From Paenibacillus tyrphae (GTDB lineage Bacteria; Bacillota; Bacilli; Paenibacillales; NBRC-103111), in the NCBI RefSeq assembly GCF_024158745.1, contig NZ_JAMZAW010000014.1:1-64000 (forward strand): a DNA stretch of 64,000 nt. The letters are read 5' to 3'. Shown piece by piece: positions 24,523 through 33,891 of the stretch. The position numbers were made by a program, and so were the translations under genes. The notes beneath the pieces are model-generated. The model saw only the letters and a program-made list of their open reading frames with translations, made no database searches and was not told the origin of the DNA. Numbering within the stretch: the first letter of the stretch is position 1; each line of letters starts with the position of its first letter.

Positions 24523-27031
24523 CATCGATCCTCACGCCGCTCAGCCGGCGGAGGATCCTGACTCTCCCGCAGCCTGCGGCAAGGTCAAGGCCGCGGCTGT
24601 CGCTTCCGCTGCCCGCGCAGCGATCGCAGCCTGCGCCAGCGCCTTCCGCGAAGCGGCGGCTTCCGTCTCCGCTGCCGCCTCTGCAAGCTCCCGCGCCGCC
24701 GCCGCGAACCGCGAGGCGACGCGACCGCCCGCCAATTGGGCGGGAGACGCCGCCCTTAGCGTACTGCTGCTTCTGCTGCTGATCGAGTGGCTTTACCCGC
24801 TGCGCCGATTGTCGGAGTTTACCGAGATATACAGTATCGCTCCGTTCGCCGTTACTTTTGCGGCCTTCATGCTGTTGGATACGTTCCGCCTGCCGGGATC
24901 GGCCGCATGGTCGGCCAAAGCGTTATGGATCGTTGCCGTAACGGCTTGGATTCATAACGGACAAACATTGCCTTCCCCCTCCTGGTGGCTGCAATGGGGC
25001 CGCGAGCTGGCTGCCGATGCCGCCGAAGGATTGCAGGGGAAGATAGCGAATTGGGAGCCTGCCACACGGACGCTTTGTTTTATGGCGGGCTGGGCATTCT
25101 TTGTATCTGTCGTGCAATCGTTCGTATTGGAGCGCCGGCAGCTGGTTTGGTTTCTTGGATTGACACTGGGCTATTTGGTGTTCTTTCAAACGGTGTTGGC
25201 CTTGGATATGTTTCACGCCGTGCTGCGCTGCACGGGCTTCGGCCTGCTGCTTCAAGCCATGCTTCAGCCGGGACGGGCGCTCCGCTGGCGGGGAGGAGCG
25301 GTCTCCGCCGCTCCCGCCTCCGGGGAACGGATGCGCATCCTTCCCGCGCTGCTGCTGACCGCTGCCTGTCTTGGCACCGGTCTGCTCGGAGCGACGCTGC
25401 ATCCGCAGGATATGCGGCCCCCGGACTGGTCCGGGTATGTCCAATCGCTTGAAGACCGCCTTCTGGGCAGCGCTTGGCTGCAGCGGCACGGATGGACGTC
25501 GGAGACGAGAGCCCGCACAGGGTACGGCTCCGACGACGGCAAGCTCGGGCAGCCTTTGCAGCAGGACGATAGCCTTGCTTTTACGGCGGTTACCCCCAGG
25601 CTTACTTACTGGCGGGGCGAGGCCAAAAGCTTCTACACCGGCCAAGGCTGGGCTGAAGTGAATGACCCGCCGGCTGCATTCGTTCCCAACCAGGCAGAAC
25701 GCCATCTCCGTTCGGCGGCTTACACCCTCGTCCGGCAGGAAATCCGCATCGCTTCTCCGAGATTGAACCGCCAGCTTTTCGCGGGCGGCGAACTTAAACG
25801 GGTGGCGTCGATGCAGTCGGCGGAAGGGAAGCCGATTCCGACCGAGTGGGTCTGGAAGCAGGACACGACAGACCGGTATACGGTCCCGGCCTTAACGGAC
25901 CCGCTCGTTTCCTACGAAGTCGACGCTTTGGTGCTGACCGACCGCACAGTGCCGACGGACGATACGGGGACCGGTTATGCCGAAGACGTGCGGAACCGGT
26001 ATTTGCAGCTTCCCGCCTCGCTGCCGGATCGGGTCCGCCGCCTCGCGGAGCAGTTAACCTCGGGCTTGCAGACGCCCTATGCAAAAGCGGAGGCGATCGA
26101 GCGCTATCTAAGGGAGCATTATCCCTACAGCTTGGAAGGAACGCGAGCCGCGGCGGAGAACGAGGACTTCGTCGACCGGTTCCTGTTCGAGCAAAAAACC
26201 GGGTATTGCGATCACTTTTCCACCGCGATGGCTGTGCTGCTCCGTTCCGCCGGGGTACCGGCCCGCTGGGTCAAAGGATTTGCGCCTGGCGAGACAGTCT
26301 CCCAGGCATCCGCCGACGGAGACGAGCGCTACGTCGTCCAAGTGCGCCAAAAGCATGCGCATTCTTGGGTAGAAGCGTATTTTCCGTCAGTCGGTTGGGT
26401 TCCGTTCGAGCCTACTCCGGGCTATGCCCTTTCGGGAGGAGCTTCCGCCGATGCGACTCCTGCGGCTGCTTCAACCGCCGCTTTGACGGCAAATAACGAA
26501 GCAGGCAAGCGGTCGCTCGTATCCCAATGGGCCGCAAAGCTGACAGATTCCGCAAATACCGCACTGGATCATGTAAAAGCGACGTTATCCACGGTTGCCG
26601 CGGCACTTGAAGGATGGACGCGCGGTGCAGCACCCTTTTTACAGAGTGCGCTTTTCTTCTGGCCGATGGTGCTCCTTGCTGGCGGTTTCCTCTTCGCGTT
26701 CCTCAGCAGGCGTCGAATCCGGCAGCGAGGCCCGACGCGGGCCACCGCCAGCCACAGCTTGCGCCGGGCCTCGCTGCACCGCTTCGCCGACCGGCTATGG
26801 CGCCGGCTGCAGCGCTCGTACGGCCGTGCGGCGCCGCAGCAAACGCTGCGCGAATACGCGAATTCCCGCCGCTGCCGCAGCGAGGCGCAGCGCATCACGC
26901 TGCTCCAACTGGCGGAGCTGCTGGAAACGGTGCGGTATGCCGATCCGGATGGCCCGCAGGAGCAGGTTACCCGCCGTATGCTCACAGACGCATGGCGGCG
27001 CCTGCGTCAAAGCCGGAGCCTGGAACCGTAG
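24503..27031 (+). CDS. membrane transglutaminase-like protein (TgpA type)
   Basis: Protein of 842 residues. An Ala-rich cytoplasmic start of about 75 residues precedes six or so helices (about 80-290), an extracellular part, and the transglutaminase core with [19 protein letters not shown] (catalytic Cys near 568), [10 protein letters not shown] (catalytic His near 618) and [10 protein letters not shown]. One more helix near 715-735 precedes a cytoplasmic C-terminal domain resembling DUF4129. ATG 24503 is chosen because GGAGG lies eight bases before it. The family is thought to process or crosslink surface or periplasmic proteins; substrate unknown. Last gene of the moxR operon. Confidence 0.88.
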   Translation: MPLSAPDIDPHAAQPAEDPDSPAACGKVKAAAVASAARAAIAACASAFREAAASVSAAASASSRAAAANREATRPPANWAGDAALSVLLLLLLIEWLYPLRRLSEFTEIYSIAPFAVTFAAFMLLDTFRLPGSAAWSAKALWIVAVTAWIHNGQTLPSPSWWLQWGRELAADAAEGLQGKIANWEPATRTLCFMAGWAFFVSVVQSFVLERRQLVWFLGLTLGYLVFFQTVLALDMFHAVLRCTGFGLLLQAMLQPGRALRWRGGAVSAAPASGERMRILPALLLTAACLGTGLLGATLHPQDMRPPDWSGYVQSLEDRLLGSAWLQRHGWTSETRARTGYGSDDGKLGQPLQQDDSLAFTAVTPRLTYWRGEAKSFYTGQGWAEVNDPPAAFVPNQAERHLRSAAYTLVRQEIRIASPRLNRQLFAGGELKRVASMQSAEGKPIPTEWVWKQDTTDRYTVPALTDPLVSYEVDALVLTDRTVPTDDTGTGYAEDVRNRYLQLPASLPDRVRRLAEQLTSGLQTPYAKAEAIERYLREHYPYSLEGTRAAAENEDFVDRFLFEQKTGYCDHFSTAMAVLLRSAGVPARWVKGFAPGETVSQASADGDERYVVQVRQKHAHSWVEAYFPSVGWVPFEPTPGYALSGGASADATPAAASTAALTANNEAGKRSLVSQWAAKLTDSANTALDHVKATLSTVAAALEGWTRGAAPFLQSALFFWPMVLLAGGFLFAFLSRRRIRQRGPTRATASHSLRRASLHRFADRLWRRLQRSYGRAAPQQTLREYANSRRCRSEAQRITLLQLAELLETVRYADPDGPQEQVTRRMLTDAWRRLRQSRSLEP

Positions 27032-27061
27032 GCGCTCTTCCACGAAGAGCCGCCTTTTTTT
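27030..27061 (+). terminator. terminator of the moxR operon
   Basis: AGGCG-CTCTTC pairs GAAGAG-C-CGCCT with one bulge, followed by seven T residues. Confidence 0.85.
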
Positions 27062-27093
27062 CTTCCGTCTGGTCTATCCGGGTCGCTCACAGC

Positions 27094-27217
27094 TTACCCA
27101 CAGTGCACATCCGAATAGAGGGAGCTCGTATCGTCCACATTTCCCCAGCGGTATGCGACCCTATTTCGTTTATGCACATATTCCCGGCATCGTATTCGAC
27201 CAATCGCTTTATACACA
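27094..27217 (+). other. three DnaA-box-like 9-mers upstream of guaA
   Basis: TTACCCACA (27094-27102), TTATGCACA (27170-27178) and TTATACACA (27209-27217), all in the same orientation. The last two match TTATNCACA exactly. The rest of this 387-base gap holds the moxR terminator, a TGTAA-CGC-TTACA palindrome (27298-27310) and the guaA promoter. Confidence 0.45.
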
Positions 27218-27342
27218 TCCTTGGGGATAGCCCCCAAATTGCCCAGAACCGGCCCCTCCTTTCCCTAAAACCCTTTTCTGGGGCTTTGTGGAATATTTGT
27301 AACGCTTACATCGCCGTTGCGGCGCGACTTTCCGCTCAGGCA

Positions 27343-27371
27343 TTGCCCTTTGCCGGGCAGAAGTTTATAAT
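27343..27371 (+). promoter_or_regulatory. sigma-A promoter of guaA
   Basis: TTGCCC (27343-27348), 17-base spacer, TATAAT (27366-27371). It gives a leader of about 40 bases, too short for a riboswitch. Confidence 0.65.
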
Positions 27372-27418
27372 AAGTTTCATTGAAAACGAACGAAGAAGCC
27401 AGGAGGAACTTACTTAAC

Positions 27419-28957
27419 ATGGACAAGCCGAACGAAATCATTGTGGTGCTCGACTTTGGCGGACAGTACAACCAGCTCATCGCCCGTCGGATTCGCGACT
27501 TGGGCGTTTACAGCGAATTGCTCCCTTACAACACCCCGATTGAAAAAATCAGAGCGCTGCAGCCGAAAGGCATCATTTTCTCGGGAGGCCCTGCCAGCGT
27601 GTACGGAGAAGCATCGCCGCTGGTCGACCCGGGCGTGTACGAGCTTGGCGTGCCGATTTTCGGAATTTGCTATGGCATGCAGCTGATGGCGCATCAATTG
27701 CAGGGCAAGGTGGAGCGGGCGTCGAAGCGGGAATACGGCAAAGCCGAGGTCGATTTCACCGACGCGTGCGGTTTGGTGCATGGCCTCGATAAAAAACAAA
27801 CGGTTTGGATGAGCCACAGCGATCTTGTCGTCCAAGCGCCGGAAGGCTTCGTCATTGACGCAAGCACCGAGCACGCTCCCGTAGCGGCAATGAGCCATCC
27901 GGAGAAAAAAATGTTCGCCGTTCAATTCCATCCGGAAGTACGGCACTCCGTCTACGGCAACGATATCATCCGCAACTTCCTGTATCATATTTGCGGCTGC
28001 GAAGGCAAGTGGAGCATGGAGACGTTCATCGAAGATACGATCCGCGACATCCGCAATCAAGTTGGGGACAAAAAAGTACTCTGCGCGCTCAGCGGCGGCG
28101 TCGATTCGTCGGTCGTGGCAGCGCTCATCCATAAAGCGATCGGCGACCAGTTGACTTGTATGTTCATCGATCACGGTCTGCTGCGCAAAGGCGAAGCGGA
28201 AGGCGTCATGGATACGTTTGTAGGCAAATTCGATATGCATGTGGTCAAAATCGACGCGCGCGAACGGTTCCTCGGCAAGCTCGCCGGCGTGGACGATCCG
28301 GAACAAAAACGCAAAATCATCGGCACGGAATTCATCCGCGTCTTTGAAGAAGAATCGGCCAAGCTCGGCGATTTCGCTTTCCTTGCCCAAGGCACGCTGT
28401 ATACGGACATTGTGGAAAGCGGCACGGCAACGGCGCAAACGATCAAATCGCACCATAACGTTGGCGGTTTGCCGGAAGATATGAAGTTCCAGCTCGTAGA
28501 GCCGCTCAAAGCGCTGTTCAAGGACGAGGTCCGCAAGGTCGGCGAGGAATGCGGCCTTCCGGCGGCTATCGTATGGCGCCAGCCGTTCCCGGGTCCGGGA
28601 CTTGCGATCCGCGTGCTCGGCGAAGTCACGGAGGAGAAGCTGCACATCGTGCGCGAATCCGACGCGATTCTTCGCGACGAAATCGCCAAAGCCGGTCTTG
28701 ACCGCGAAATTTGGCAGTATTTCACCGCGCTCCCGAATATGAAAAGCGTCGGCGTTATGGGGGACGAGCGTACGTATTCGTACACTGTCGGCATCCGCGC
28801 CGTCACGTCGATCGACGGCATGACCGCCGATTGGGCTCGTATTCCGTGGGACGTGCTGGAGAAAATTTCGGTACGGATCGTCAACGAGGTCGATAACGTC
28901 AACCGCATCGTGTACGATGTCACCTCCAAGCCGCCGGCTACCATCGAGTGGGAATAA
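27419..28957 (+). CDS. guaA: GMP synthase (glutamine-hydrolysing)
   Basis: Protein of 512 residues, normal for GuaA. The N-terminal class I amidotransferase has Cys84 in GICYGMQ and the HPE motif in QFHPEVRHS. The ATP-pyrophosphatase domain has the P-loop SGGVDSS (about 224-230) and ends with the dimerisation domain and the characteristic KPPATIEWE terminus. It converts XMP to GMP with glutamine and ATP. ATG 27419 follows AGGAGG; an earlier TTG in frame at 27380 overlaps the transcription start region and is rejected. Next downstream is a purine permease, so both serve guanine nucleotide supply. Confidence 0.97.
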   Translation: MDKPNEIIVVLDFGGQYNQLIARRIRDLGVYSELLPYNTPIEKIRALQPKGIIFSGGPASVYGEASPLVDPGVYELGVPIFGICYGMQLMAHQLQGKVERASKREYGKAEVDFTDACGLVHGLDKKQTVWMSHSDLVVQAPEGFVIDASTEHAPVAAMSHPEKKMFAVQFHPEVRHSVYGNDIIRNFLYHICGCEGKWSMETFIEDTIRDIRNQVGDKKVLCALSGGVDSSVVAALIHKAIGDQLTCMFIDHGLLRKGEAEGVMDTFVGKFDMHVVKIDARERFLGKLAGVDDPEQKRKIIGTEFIRVFEEESAKLGDFAFLAQGTLYTDIVESGTATAQTIKSHHNVGGLPEDMKFQLVEPLKALFKDEVRKVGEECGLPAAIVWRQPFPGPGLAIRVLGEVTEEKLHIVRESDAILRDEIAKAGLDREIWQYFTALPNMKSVGVMGDERTYSYTVGIRAVTSIDGMTADWARIPWDVLEKISVRIVNEVDNVNRIVYDVTSKPPATIEWE

Positions 28958-28965
28958 TCGGCAAG

Positions 28966-29000
28966 CCCGTCTTCTTCGAGTGAAGAGGACGGGTTTTTTT
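28966..29000 (+). terminator. terminator of guaA
   Basis: CCCGTC-TTCTTC pairs GAAGAG-GACGGG around GAGT, followed by seven T residues. Confidence 0.92.
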
Positions 29001-29087
29001 CGATGCTCAGCACATAGACCGAACTCGGACCTCCGTCACGATTCCGAACGAAATTATCAGGGTTACGCAGATTGTTCGGAAAAAGAA

Positions 29088-29116
29088 TTGACAATCGCCG
29101 CTCCCGATTTTAGAAT
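29088..29116 (+). promoter_or_regulatory. sigma-A promoter of the purine permease
   Basis: Perfect -35 TTGACA (29088-29093), 17-base spacer, TAGAAT (29111-29116). The transcript would begin about 25 bases before the aptamer. Confidence 0.8.
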
Positions 29117-29146
29117 AAGGATTGTTGACAACAAAGGAATAACCGT

Positions 29147-29212
29147 TTCGTATAATTCCGGGAATCGGCCTGGAAGTTTCTACGAGATCACCGTAAATGA
29201 TCTGGCTACGAA
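29147..29212 (+). promoter_or_regulatory. purine riboswitch aptamer (guanine type, C74)
   Basis: P1 is TTCGTA/TACGAA. J1/2 reads TATAA. P2 TTCCGGG/CCTGGAA pairs fully with one wobble. J2/3 is GTTTCTAC, P3 AGATCA/TGATCT, and L3 CCGTAAA is canonical. J3/1 reads GGCTAC: the C equivalent to C74 predicts guanine or hypoxanthine rather than adenine. Two departures from the family: L2 appears to be six bases (AATCGG) instead of seven, and the A equivalent to A73 is G. A terminator follows 53 bases later, so ligand binding should stop transcription of the permease gene. Confidence 0.93.
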
Positions 29213-29265
29213 CAAGGATAAGACGGTTCACGGATATATTCGTGGAGCCTTCTTTTGCTTGATAG

Positions 29266-29289
29266 CCCGGGGTCTTTACCCGGGTTTTT
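29266..29289 (+). terminator. riboswitch-controlled terminator
   Basis: CCCGGG (29266-29271) pairs CCCGGG (29279-29284) and is followed by TTTTT; expression platform of the purine riboswitch, 40 bases before the permease ATG. Confidence 0.9.
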
Positions 29290-29328
29290 CGTCGTTGTTC
29301 CGATTAAATATGTGGGAGGATTTCTAGA

Positions 29329-30741
29329 ATGGACCGGTTTTTTAAACTGAAGGAAAACGGTACCACCGTACGTACCGAGATCATGGCCGGGCTGACGACG
29401 TTTATGACGATGGCCTACATTTTGGCCGTGAATCCGAACATTCTTAGCGCGTTCGGCTCCGGGGCGACAGGCATGGACTGGACGGCGGTGTTTCTTGCCA
29501 CGGCGATTGCCGCAGGCGTAATGACGATTGCGATGGGCCTGTTCGTCAACTTTCCGGTTGCACTTGCGCCGGGGATGGGGCTCAATGCGTATTTTGCAAC
29601 GGTTATTTTAGCATCGCAAGGTCAATTCACGTATCAGATGGGATTGACGGCGGTTTTCATTTCGGGTTTGATTTTCATCGTATTGACGGTAACCAAAGTG
29701 CGGCAGCTGCTGCTGGTCGCCGTGCCGGACAGCCTTAAGCACGCGATTACCGTAGGGATCGGGCTCTTCATTGCGATCATCGGAGTGAAGAACAGCGGCC
29801 TGCTGACAGTTGCGGTGGAAGCGGGCAAAGACATTCCGGCGCATAAATACACGGACGTTCTTTCGTTTGAAACGGTATTCCATATCGGCAGCATGAAAGA
29901 TCCGAGCGTGCTGCTCTGCATTATCGGCTTGGCGCTCATCTCCATTCTGATGGTGCTGCGTGTCCGGGGAGCGATTTTGTTTGGGATTTTGCTCACGACG
30001 CTGGTCGGCGTGTTCATGCACAATCCGGACGGCTCGCCTATGGTGAATTTCGCGAACCTGACAAGCGACAAAACGACCTGGGTGCCCGACATGAGCAAGC
30101 TGGCGTTCGGCCATTTCGATTTCGCCGGTATTATGCATGCGGGGATCATCTCGGTCATTGCGACGTTCACGTTTGTCGAGATGTTCGACACATTCGGCAC
30201 GCTCGTAGGCACCGCCAACCGGGCGGGCTTCATGAAGAACAAGGAAGAAGGCAACAAAAAAGTCGGCAAAGCGATGATGGTCGACGCCGTTGGCGTCAGC
30301 GCCGGTGCGTTGGTCGGAACGAGTACGGTGACCGCGTTTGTCGAAAGTTCTGCGGGGGTAGCCGAAGGCGGTCGTACAGGTCTTACGGCGGTTACAACGG
30401 GTGTATGCTTCTTGCTGGCGCTCTTCCTGGCGCCGATTGCGGCGCTCATTCCGGGGCCGGCTACGGCGGCGGCTTTGATCATCGTCGGCGTGCTGATGAT
30501 GCAGGCCGTGCGCGAGATCGATTTTCAAGATCTGGTTTACGGCATTCCAGCTTTCCTGATCGTGGCGCTCATGCCGTTCACGTATAATATTGCGAACGGG
30601 ATTTCGTTCGGGATTGTCAGCTACGTGCTGCTGGCGACGGTCGCCAAACTGGGCGGCAAGGGCCAGTACAAGGTGCATTGGCTGATGTGGCTGCTGGCCG
30701 TGCTCGTCATTGCGCGCTATATGTTTGTCGGCGGAGAATAA
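29329..30741 (+). CDS. pbuG: NCS2-family guanine/hypoxanthine permease (PbuG type)
   Basis: Membrane protein of 470 residues with about a dozen helices. The start MDRFFKLKENGTTVRTEIMAGLTTFMTMAYIL and the core FVEMFDTFGTLVGTANRAG mark the AzgA/PbuG branch of NCS2 transporters, which import guanine, hypoxanthine or adenine with protons. Further family motifs are GLNAYF, GTSTVTAFVESSAGVAEGGRTG and IPGPATAAALIIVG. Control by a guanine-type riboswitch supports guanine/hypoxanthine. AGGAGG-like GGGAGGA precedes ATG 29329. It lies in its own unit after guaA. Confidence 0.92.
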   Translation: MDRFFKLKENGTTVRTEIMAGLTTFMTMAYILAVNPNILSAFGSGATGMDWTAVFLATAIAAGVMTIAMGLFVNFPVALAPGMGLNAYFATVILASQGQFTYQMGLTAVFISGLIFIVLTVTKVRQLLLVAVPDSLKHAITVGIGLFIAIIGVKNSGLLTVAVEAGKDIPAHKYTDVLSFETVFHIGSMKDPSVLLCIIGLALISILMVLRVRGAILFGILLTTLVGVFMHNPDGSPMVNFANLTSDKTTWVPDMSKLAFGHFDFAGIMHAGIISVIATFTFVEMFDTFGTLVGTANRAGFMKNKEEGNKKVGKAMMVDAVGVSAGALVGTSTVTAFVESSAGVAEGGRTGLTAVTTGVCFLLALFLAPIAALIPGPATAAALIIVGVLMMQAVREIDFQDLVYGIPAFLIVALMPFTYNIANGISFGIVSYVLLATVAKLGGKGQYKVHWLMWLLAVLVIARYMFVGGE

Positions 30742-30759
30742 GCTTACGATTGTAAATTT

Positions 30760-30796
30760 GCCTGTCGTCTCTTACATGAGACGGCGGGCTTTTTTC
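30760..30796 (+). terminator. terminator of the purine permease gene
   Basis: GCCTGTCGTCTC pairs GAGACGGCGGGC around TTACAT, followed by six T residues. Confidence 0.92.
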
Positions 30797-30880
30797 GTTT
30801 GATGAAAATAAGACGGTGATCCGAAAGCAAAAAATCGCCAGTTGGAGTGGAGCTGAGCGGCGAACAGATAGAGTAGAGGC

Positions 30881-31097
30881 TGTGGATATAGTTATCCACA
30901 GCCTTTGTGCATAATGTGGGTAATTCGGGAAATCCGCGTCAGAATAACGTTTGGAGTGCTCTGTTTTCCCAAGGGGGGGTGGATAAGTTTTTCACAGTGA
31001 ATATGTGGATAATGTGAATAAGTTTGTGGATTCCTTGAAAAAGCCTGATTTTTCTAGAGAAAGTGACAAGCTTTTATGGGGATAATGTTGTGGATAG
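30881..31097. other. DnaA-box cluster
   Basis: Nine DnaA-box-like 9-mers in 217 bases. Exact TTATNCACA (either strand): 30892-30900 (+), 30906-30914 (-), 31004-31012 (-), 31013-31021 (-). One mismatch: 30881-30889, 30915-30923, 30978-30986, 31077-31085, 31089-31097 (all -). Two pairs abut directly (30906-30923 and 31004-31021), and the first two form a perfect 12-bp inverted repeat (30877-30904). Further TTATCCCCA-type sequences lie in the start of the next gene (31382, 31412, 31442). No dnaA or dnaN is present, so this is an accessory cluster and not oriC. Outside it the 30797-31260 gap shows nothing else I recognise. Confidence 0.75.
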
Positions 31098-31260
31098 AGT
31101 GAATAGCTCCGGTACAGGGGATAAGCTGGATAAAGCGGAACGAATTGGGCAAAGTACGAAAAAGAGCTCTTTTGCGAGGGATTCAGCGTAGCATGCGAGT
31201 GCGGCACGCTGCATACGACGGAGTCTCTGATGAGCGATTGGCAAGGGAAGGCGGAACATC

Positions 31261-33858
31261 ATGCGCAATGGAACGATTTGTCGAAAAGCCTCCAAGCTGT
31301 ATGCCAAAGGCATCGTTTGTGTCGCGGCCGTGTCGTGTTTGTGGATGAGTATGTCCTATGGCCTCACCCCGGTTTATGGGTTGGGGATAAATTCCATTCC
31401 CCATCGTCAGGTTATCCCCATTAAGAAGGAAAAATCGGAAGTTATCCCCAATTCTGAAAATTTTCCGATCGTTACGGTTATTTCCATACCCGGGTTATCG
31501 TTTATGGAGCTGCAGCCGGAGTGGATGGACCGTCTTCCGGCCTTGCGGAAACTTGCGACAACGGGGCAATTGGCCGCAATGAATGTTCGCATCCCCTATA
31601 AAGGACTCGAGTCGGTATACGCGACTTGGGGGGCGGGAACGCCGGCTGATGGCAAAGGAGGCGAAGGATGGAACCGTGCAGAGCGCCGGGACGGGCAGTC
31701 CGCCTTAGCGCTCATACACAGGTTTGCCGCTGACGGAGAGGAGGCTGCCGCTTCGAGCGTCTCGGTGCTTGTTCCGGCTTCCTCTTCGCTCAAACGGGAT
31801 AACGCGGAAGGGAATTACCTGGCCCGGCCGGGCCTGCTCGGAGAAACATTGAAACGCCATGGCGTCCGCTTGGGCGTGTGGGGCAATCTCGATGAGCCGG
31901 GAGGAGGAGCGGATCGCTACAAGCGTCCTGCTCCGCTTATGATCATGGACGGTCAGGGAATGGTAGCGGCAGGGGATGTAGGCCGGGGCATTCTCATCGC
32001 CGATGCCGCTATGCCTTCGGCTGTCAGGACGGACACGGAACGGCTGGTCGAGGAATGGAGCGCTTTTGTTACCGGACGTAAGCCGCCCTCTGTGAAGGGG
32101 ATGGATCGTGGGGCGCTCGCGGTGATGGAGCTCGGCGATTGGTATCGGCTGTACGCAGAGAAGGCTTGGTACGAGCCTGCCCGGTTTGCCGAACGGAAAA
32201 GAGCGGTGCTAGAGCAGATGGACCGGCTGTTGTTGAAGCTTACGGGCGAGATGGAAGCGTCCGGCAGACGTCATGTGATGTGGCTGGTCAGCCCGAAGGT
32301 ACATTCGGAGGCATGGAAAGAAAAGTGGCAGCTTACCCCGGCCATCCGCTGGTCTTCGGCCATAACGGAAGGCACGCTGATGTCTTCGGCTACGACGCGG
32401 CGTCCCGGGCTGGTTGCAGCCGTCGATGTGGCTCCGTCGCTGCTGGGTGAATTCGGGCTGGCGCGTCCGGAGGGAATGATCGGTTTGCCTATCGTGAACG
32501 CTGAATCGGGACGCGATAGCAGGTCTCCGCTTGCTGTGCTGCTGAGCGACATGCGGCAGATGGCTAACGTCTACGCGCTGCGGCCTACGTTATTATACGG
32601 GCTTGCCGGGTACGAAGTGGCCGTTATGCTGCTGGGGCTTATCACGCTGCGGTGGGCGAAGCCGACGGGTCGCTTGCGGAGATGGATACGCGGTTTGTTG
32701 TTTTCGGTGCTGCTTGCGCCCGGCGTCCTGCTGACATTGGGTTGGGTGGCGCATTTGGACAAGCCGCTATTGGCGGGCCTAGCGCTTGCCGCTCCTCTCG
32801 CGCTTGGAGCGCTTGCTGCGGCGGGCTCCCGGAAAATTCCGCAGCTTATGCGCACGCTTGGATGGATCGGAACGGGGACCGGGGCGCTGATCTTGTTTGA
32901 CGCCTGCACCGGTGCTGAAGCGATGAAACGTTCGGTGCTTGGGTATGACCCGATCGTCGGCGCGCGTTATTACGGAATCGGCAACGAGTTTATGGGCGTA
33001 TTGCTCGGCGCCTCGCTGCTTGGGTTGAGCGCGTGGCTGCAAGTCAGGCGGATGCGGACACGGGTGCTTAAGGGCTGTGGCGCCGAGGCGGAGGAAGAAG
33101 CGCTCCCGCCCGTCGTGACGGCCTTGCAGGAGGCCAGCGCCGGCGTCCCGGGGCACGCCCACGCTGGCGCCCGCCGCAGCGCTTGGCGCGAGGCTGCGCC
33201 CGCCACCGCCGTCGGCGCCGCGATCGCGGGCTGCCTCGCAGCGCCTGCGCTCGGCAGCGAGGCCGGTGGCGCGCTCGCCTCGGCCGCCGCCTTCGGCGCG
33301 CTGGCGGCCCGGCTCGCCGCAGGCGGTACCCTGCGCCTGCGCCGCCTCGCGCTGGCGGTCGCGCTGCCGCTCGGCGCGGCGCTGGCGGGCCTCTGGCTGC
33401 TGAACGCCGCTTGGCTCCCCGGCCCGGCCGGAGAGCCAAGCGCCGCCGCAGCCTCCGCCGCAGCACCGCCCGCGGCCGGCTCCGCCCCAGCCACCGGCGG
33501 AGGCGGGCCAAGCAGCCATATCGGCCGCGCCTTCGATGACCTGCGGCACGGGCGCTACGACGTGATCGGCGCGATCATCGCCCGCAAGCTGGCGATGAAC
33601 GTTCACCTGATCCGCGTCTCCGCTTGGAGCAAAGTGCTGCTCACGGCCTTGGCCGTGATGGCCGTGCTGGTGCTGCGGCCCTCAGGGCGGCTGCGCCTGT
33701 GGGAGCAGCGCTACCCGTACCTGATGCACGGGTGCTACGCTAACGTGATCGGCGCGCTGGCCGCGCTCGCCTTGAACGATTCCGGCATTGTCGCCGCCGC
33801 GGCGATGATCGTCTACAGCAGCGTGCCGCTGCTGCTGTTAAAACTGGAGGGTGCCTGA
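31261..33858 (+). CDS. membrane protein with alkaline-phosphatase-like ectodomain, unknown function
   Basis: Protein of 865 residues. An N-terminal signal/anchor (about 12-40) is followed by an extracellular part to about 430 reminiscent of the alkaline phosphatase superfamily: IPGLSFMEL, RPGLLGETLKRHGVRLGVWGN, then MWLVSPKVHSEAWKEKW and a TTRRPGLVAAVDVAPSLL segment as in sulfatase-like folds. I cannot see a full metal-binding set, so activity is unproven. From about 440 a chain of hydrophobic helices carries the motif YDPIVGARYYGIGNEFMGVLLG. A very GC- and Ala-rich loop lies at about 600-760. The start codon region carries DnaA-box-like sequences. It could act on cell-wall or lipid-linked phosphates; this is inference. 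Confidence 0.65.
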   Translation: MRNGTICRKASKLYAKGIVCVAAVSCLWMSMSYGLTPVYGLGINSIPHRQVIPIKKEKSEVIPNSENFPIVTVISIPGLSFMELQPEWMDRLPALRKLATTGQLAAMNVRIPYKGLESVYATWGAGTPADGKGGEGWNRAERRDGQSALALIHRFAADGEEAAASSVSVLVPASSSLKRDNAEGNYLARPGLLGETLKRHGVRLGVWGNLDEPGGGADRYKRPAPLMIMDGQGMVAAGDVGRGILIADAAMPSAVRTDTERLVEEWSAFVTGRKPPSVKGMDRGALAVMELGDWYRLYAEKAWYEPARFAERKRAVLEQMDRLLLKLTGEMEASGRRHVMWLVSPKVHSEAWKEKWQLTPAIRWSSAITEGTLMSSATTRRPGLVAAVDVAPSLLGEFGLARPEGMIGLPIVNAESGRDSRSPLAVLLSDMRQMANVYALRPTLLYGLAGYEVAVMLLGLITLRWAKPTGRLRRWIRGLLFSVLLAPGVLLTLGWVAHLDKPLLAGLALAAPLALGALAAAGSRKIPQLMRTLGWIGTGTGALILFDACTGAEAMKRSVLGYDPIVGARYYGIGNEFMGVLLGASLLGLSAWLQVRRMRTRVLKGCGAEAEEEALPPVVTALQEASAGVPGHAHAGARRSAWREAAPATAVGAAIAGCLAAPALGSEAGGALASAAAFGALAARLAAGGTLRLRRLALAVALPLGAALAGLWLLNAAWLPGPAGEPSAAAASAAAPPAAGSAPATGGGGPSSHIGRAFDDLRHGRYDVIGAIIARKLAMNVHLIRVSAWSKVLLTALAVMAVLVLRPSGRLRLWEQRYPYLMHGCYANVIGALAALALNDSGIVAAAAMIVYSSVPLLLLKLEGA

Positions 33859-33879
33859 TCGCAACGACAGGCGCCCTCC
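33846..33879. terminator. hairpin between convergent genes
   Basis: GGAGGGTGCCTG pairs CAGGCGCCCTCC (one wobble). On the minus strand it is followed by AGTTTTAAC, so it mainly serves the ABC-F gene; it overlaps the end of the plus-strand gene. Confidence 0.6.
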
Positions 33880-33891
33880 AAGATAACTATA

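Noticed and set aside
27298-27310. TGTAA-CGC-TTACA palindrome before guaA as a cre or TnrA site
   Set aside because: It is one base short of a cre and has the wrong spacing for TnrA/GlnR; mentioned only as part of the intergenic region.
27380-27418. 13-codon N-terminal extension of GuaA from TTG
   Set aside because: It begins within a few bases of the predicted transcript start and contains the AGGAGG that serves ATG 27419.
30797-31260. Interpretation of the DnaA-box cluster as the chromosomal origin
   Set aside because: No dnaA, dnaN, gyrB, rpmH or similar origin genes are nearby, and no clear AT-rich unwinding element with trio motifs is seen; an accessory cluster fits better.
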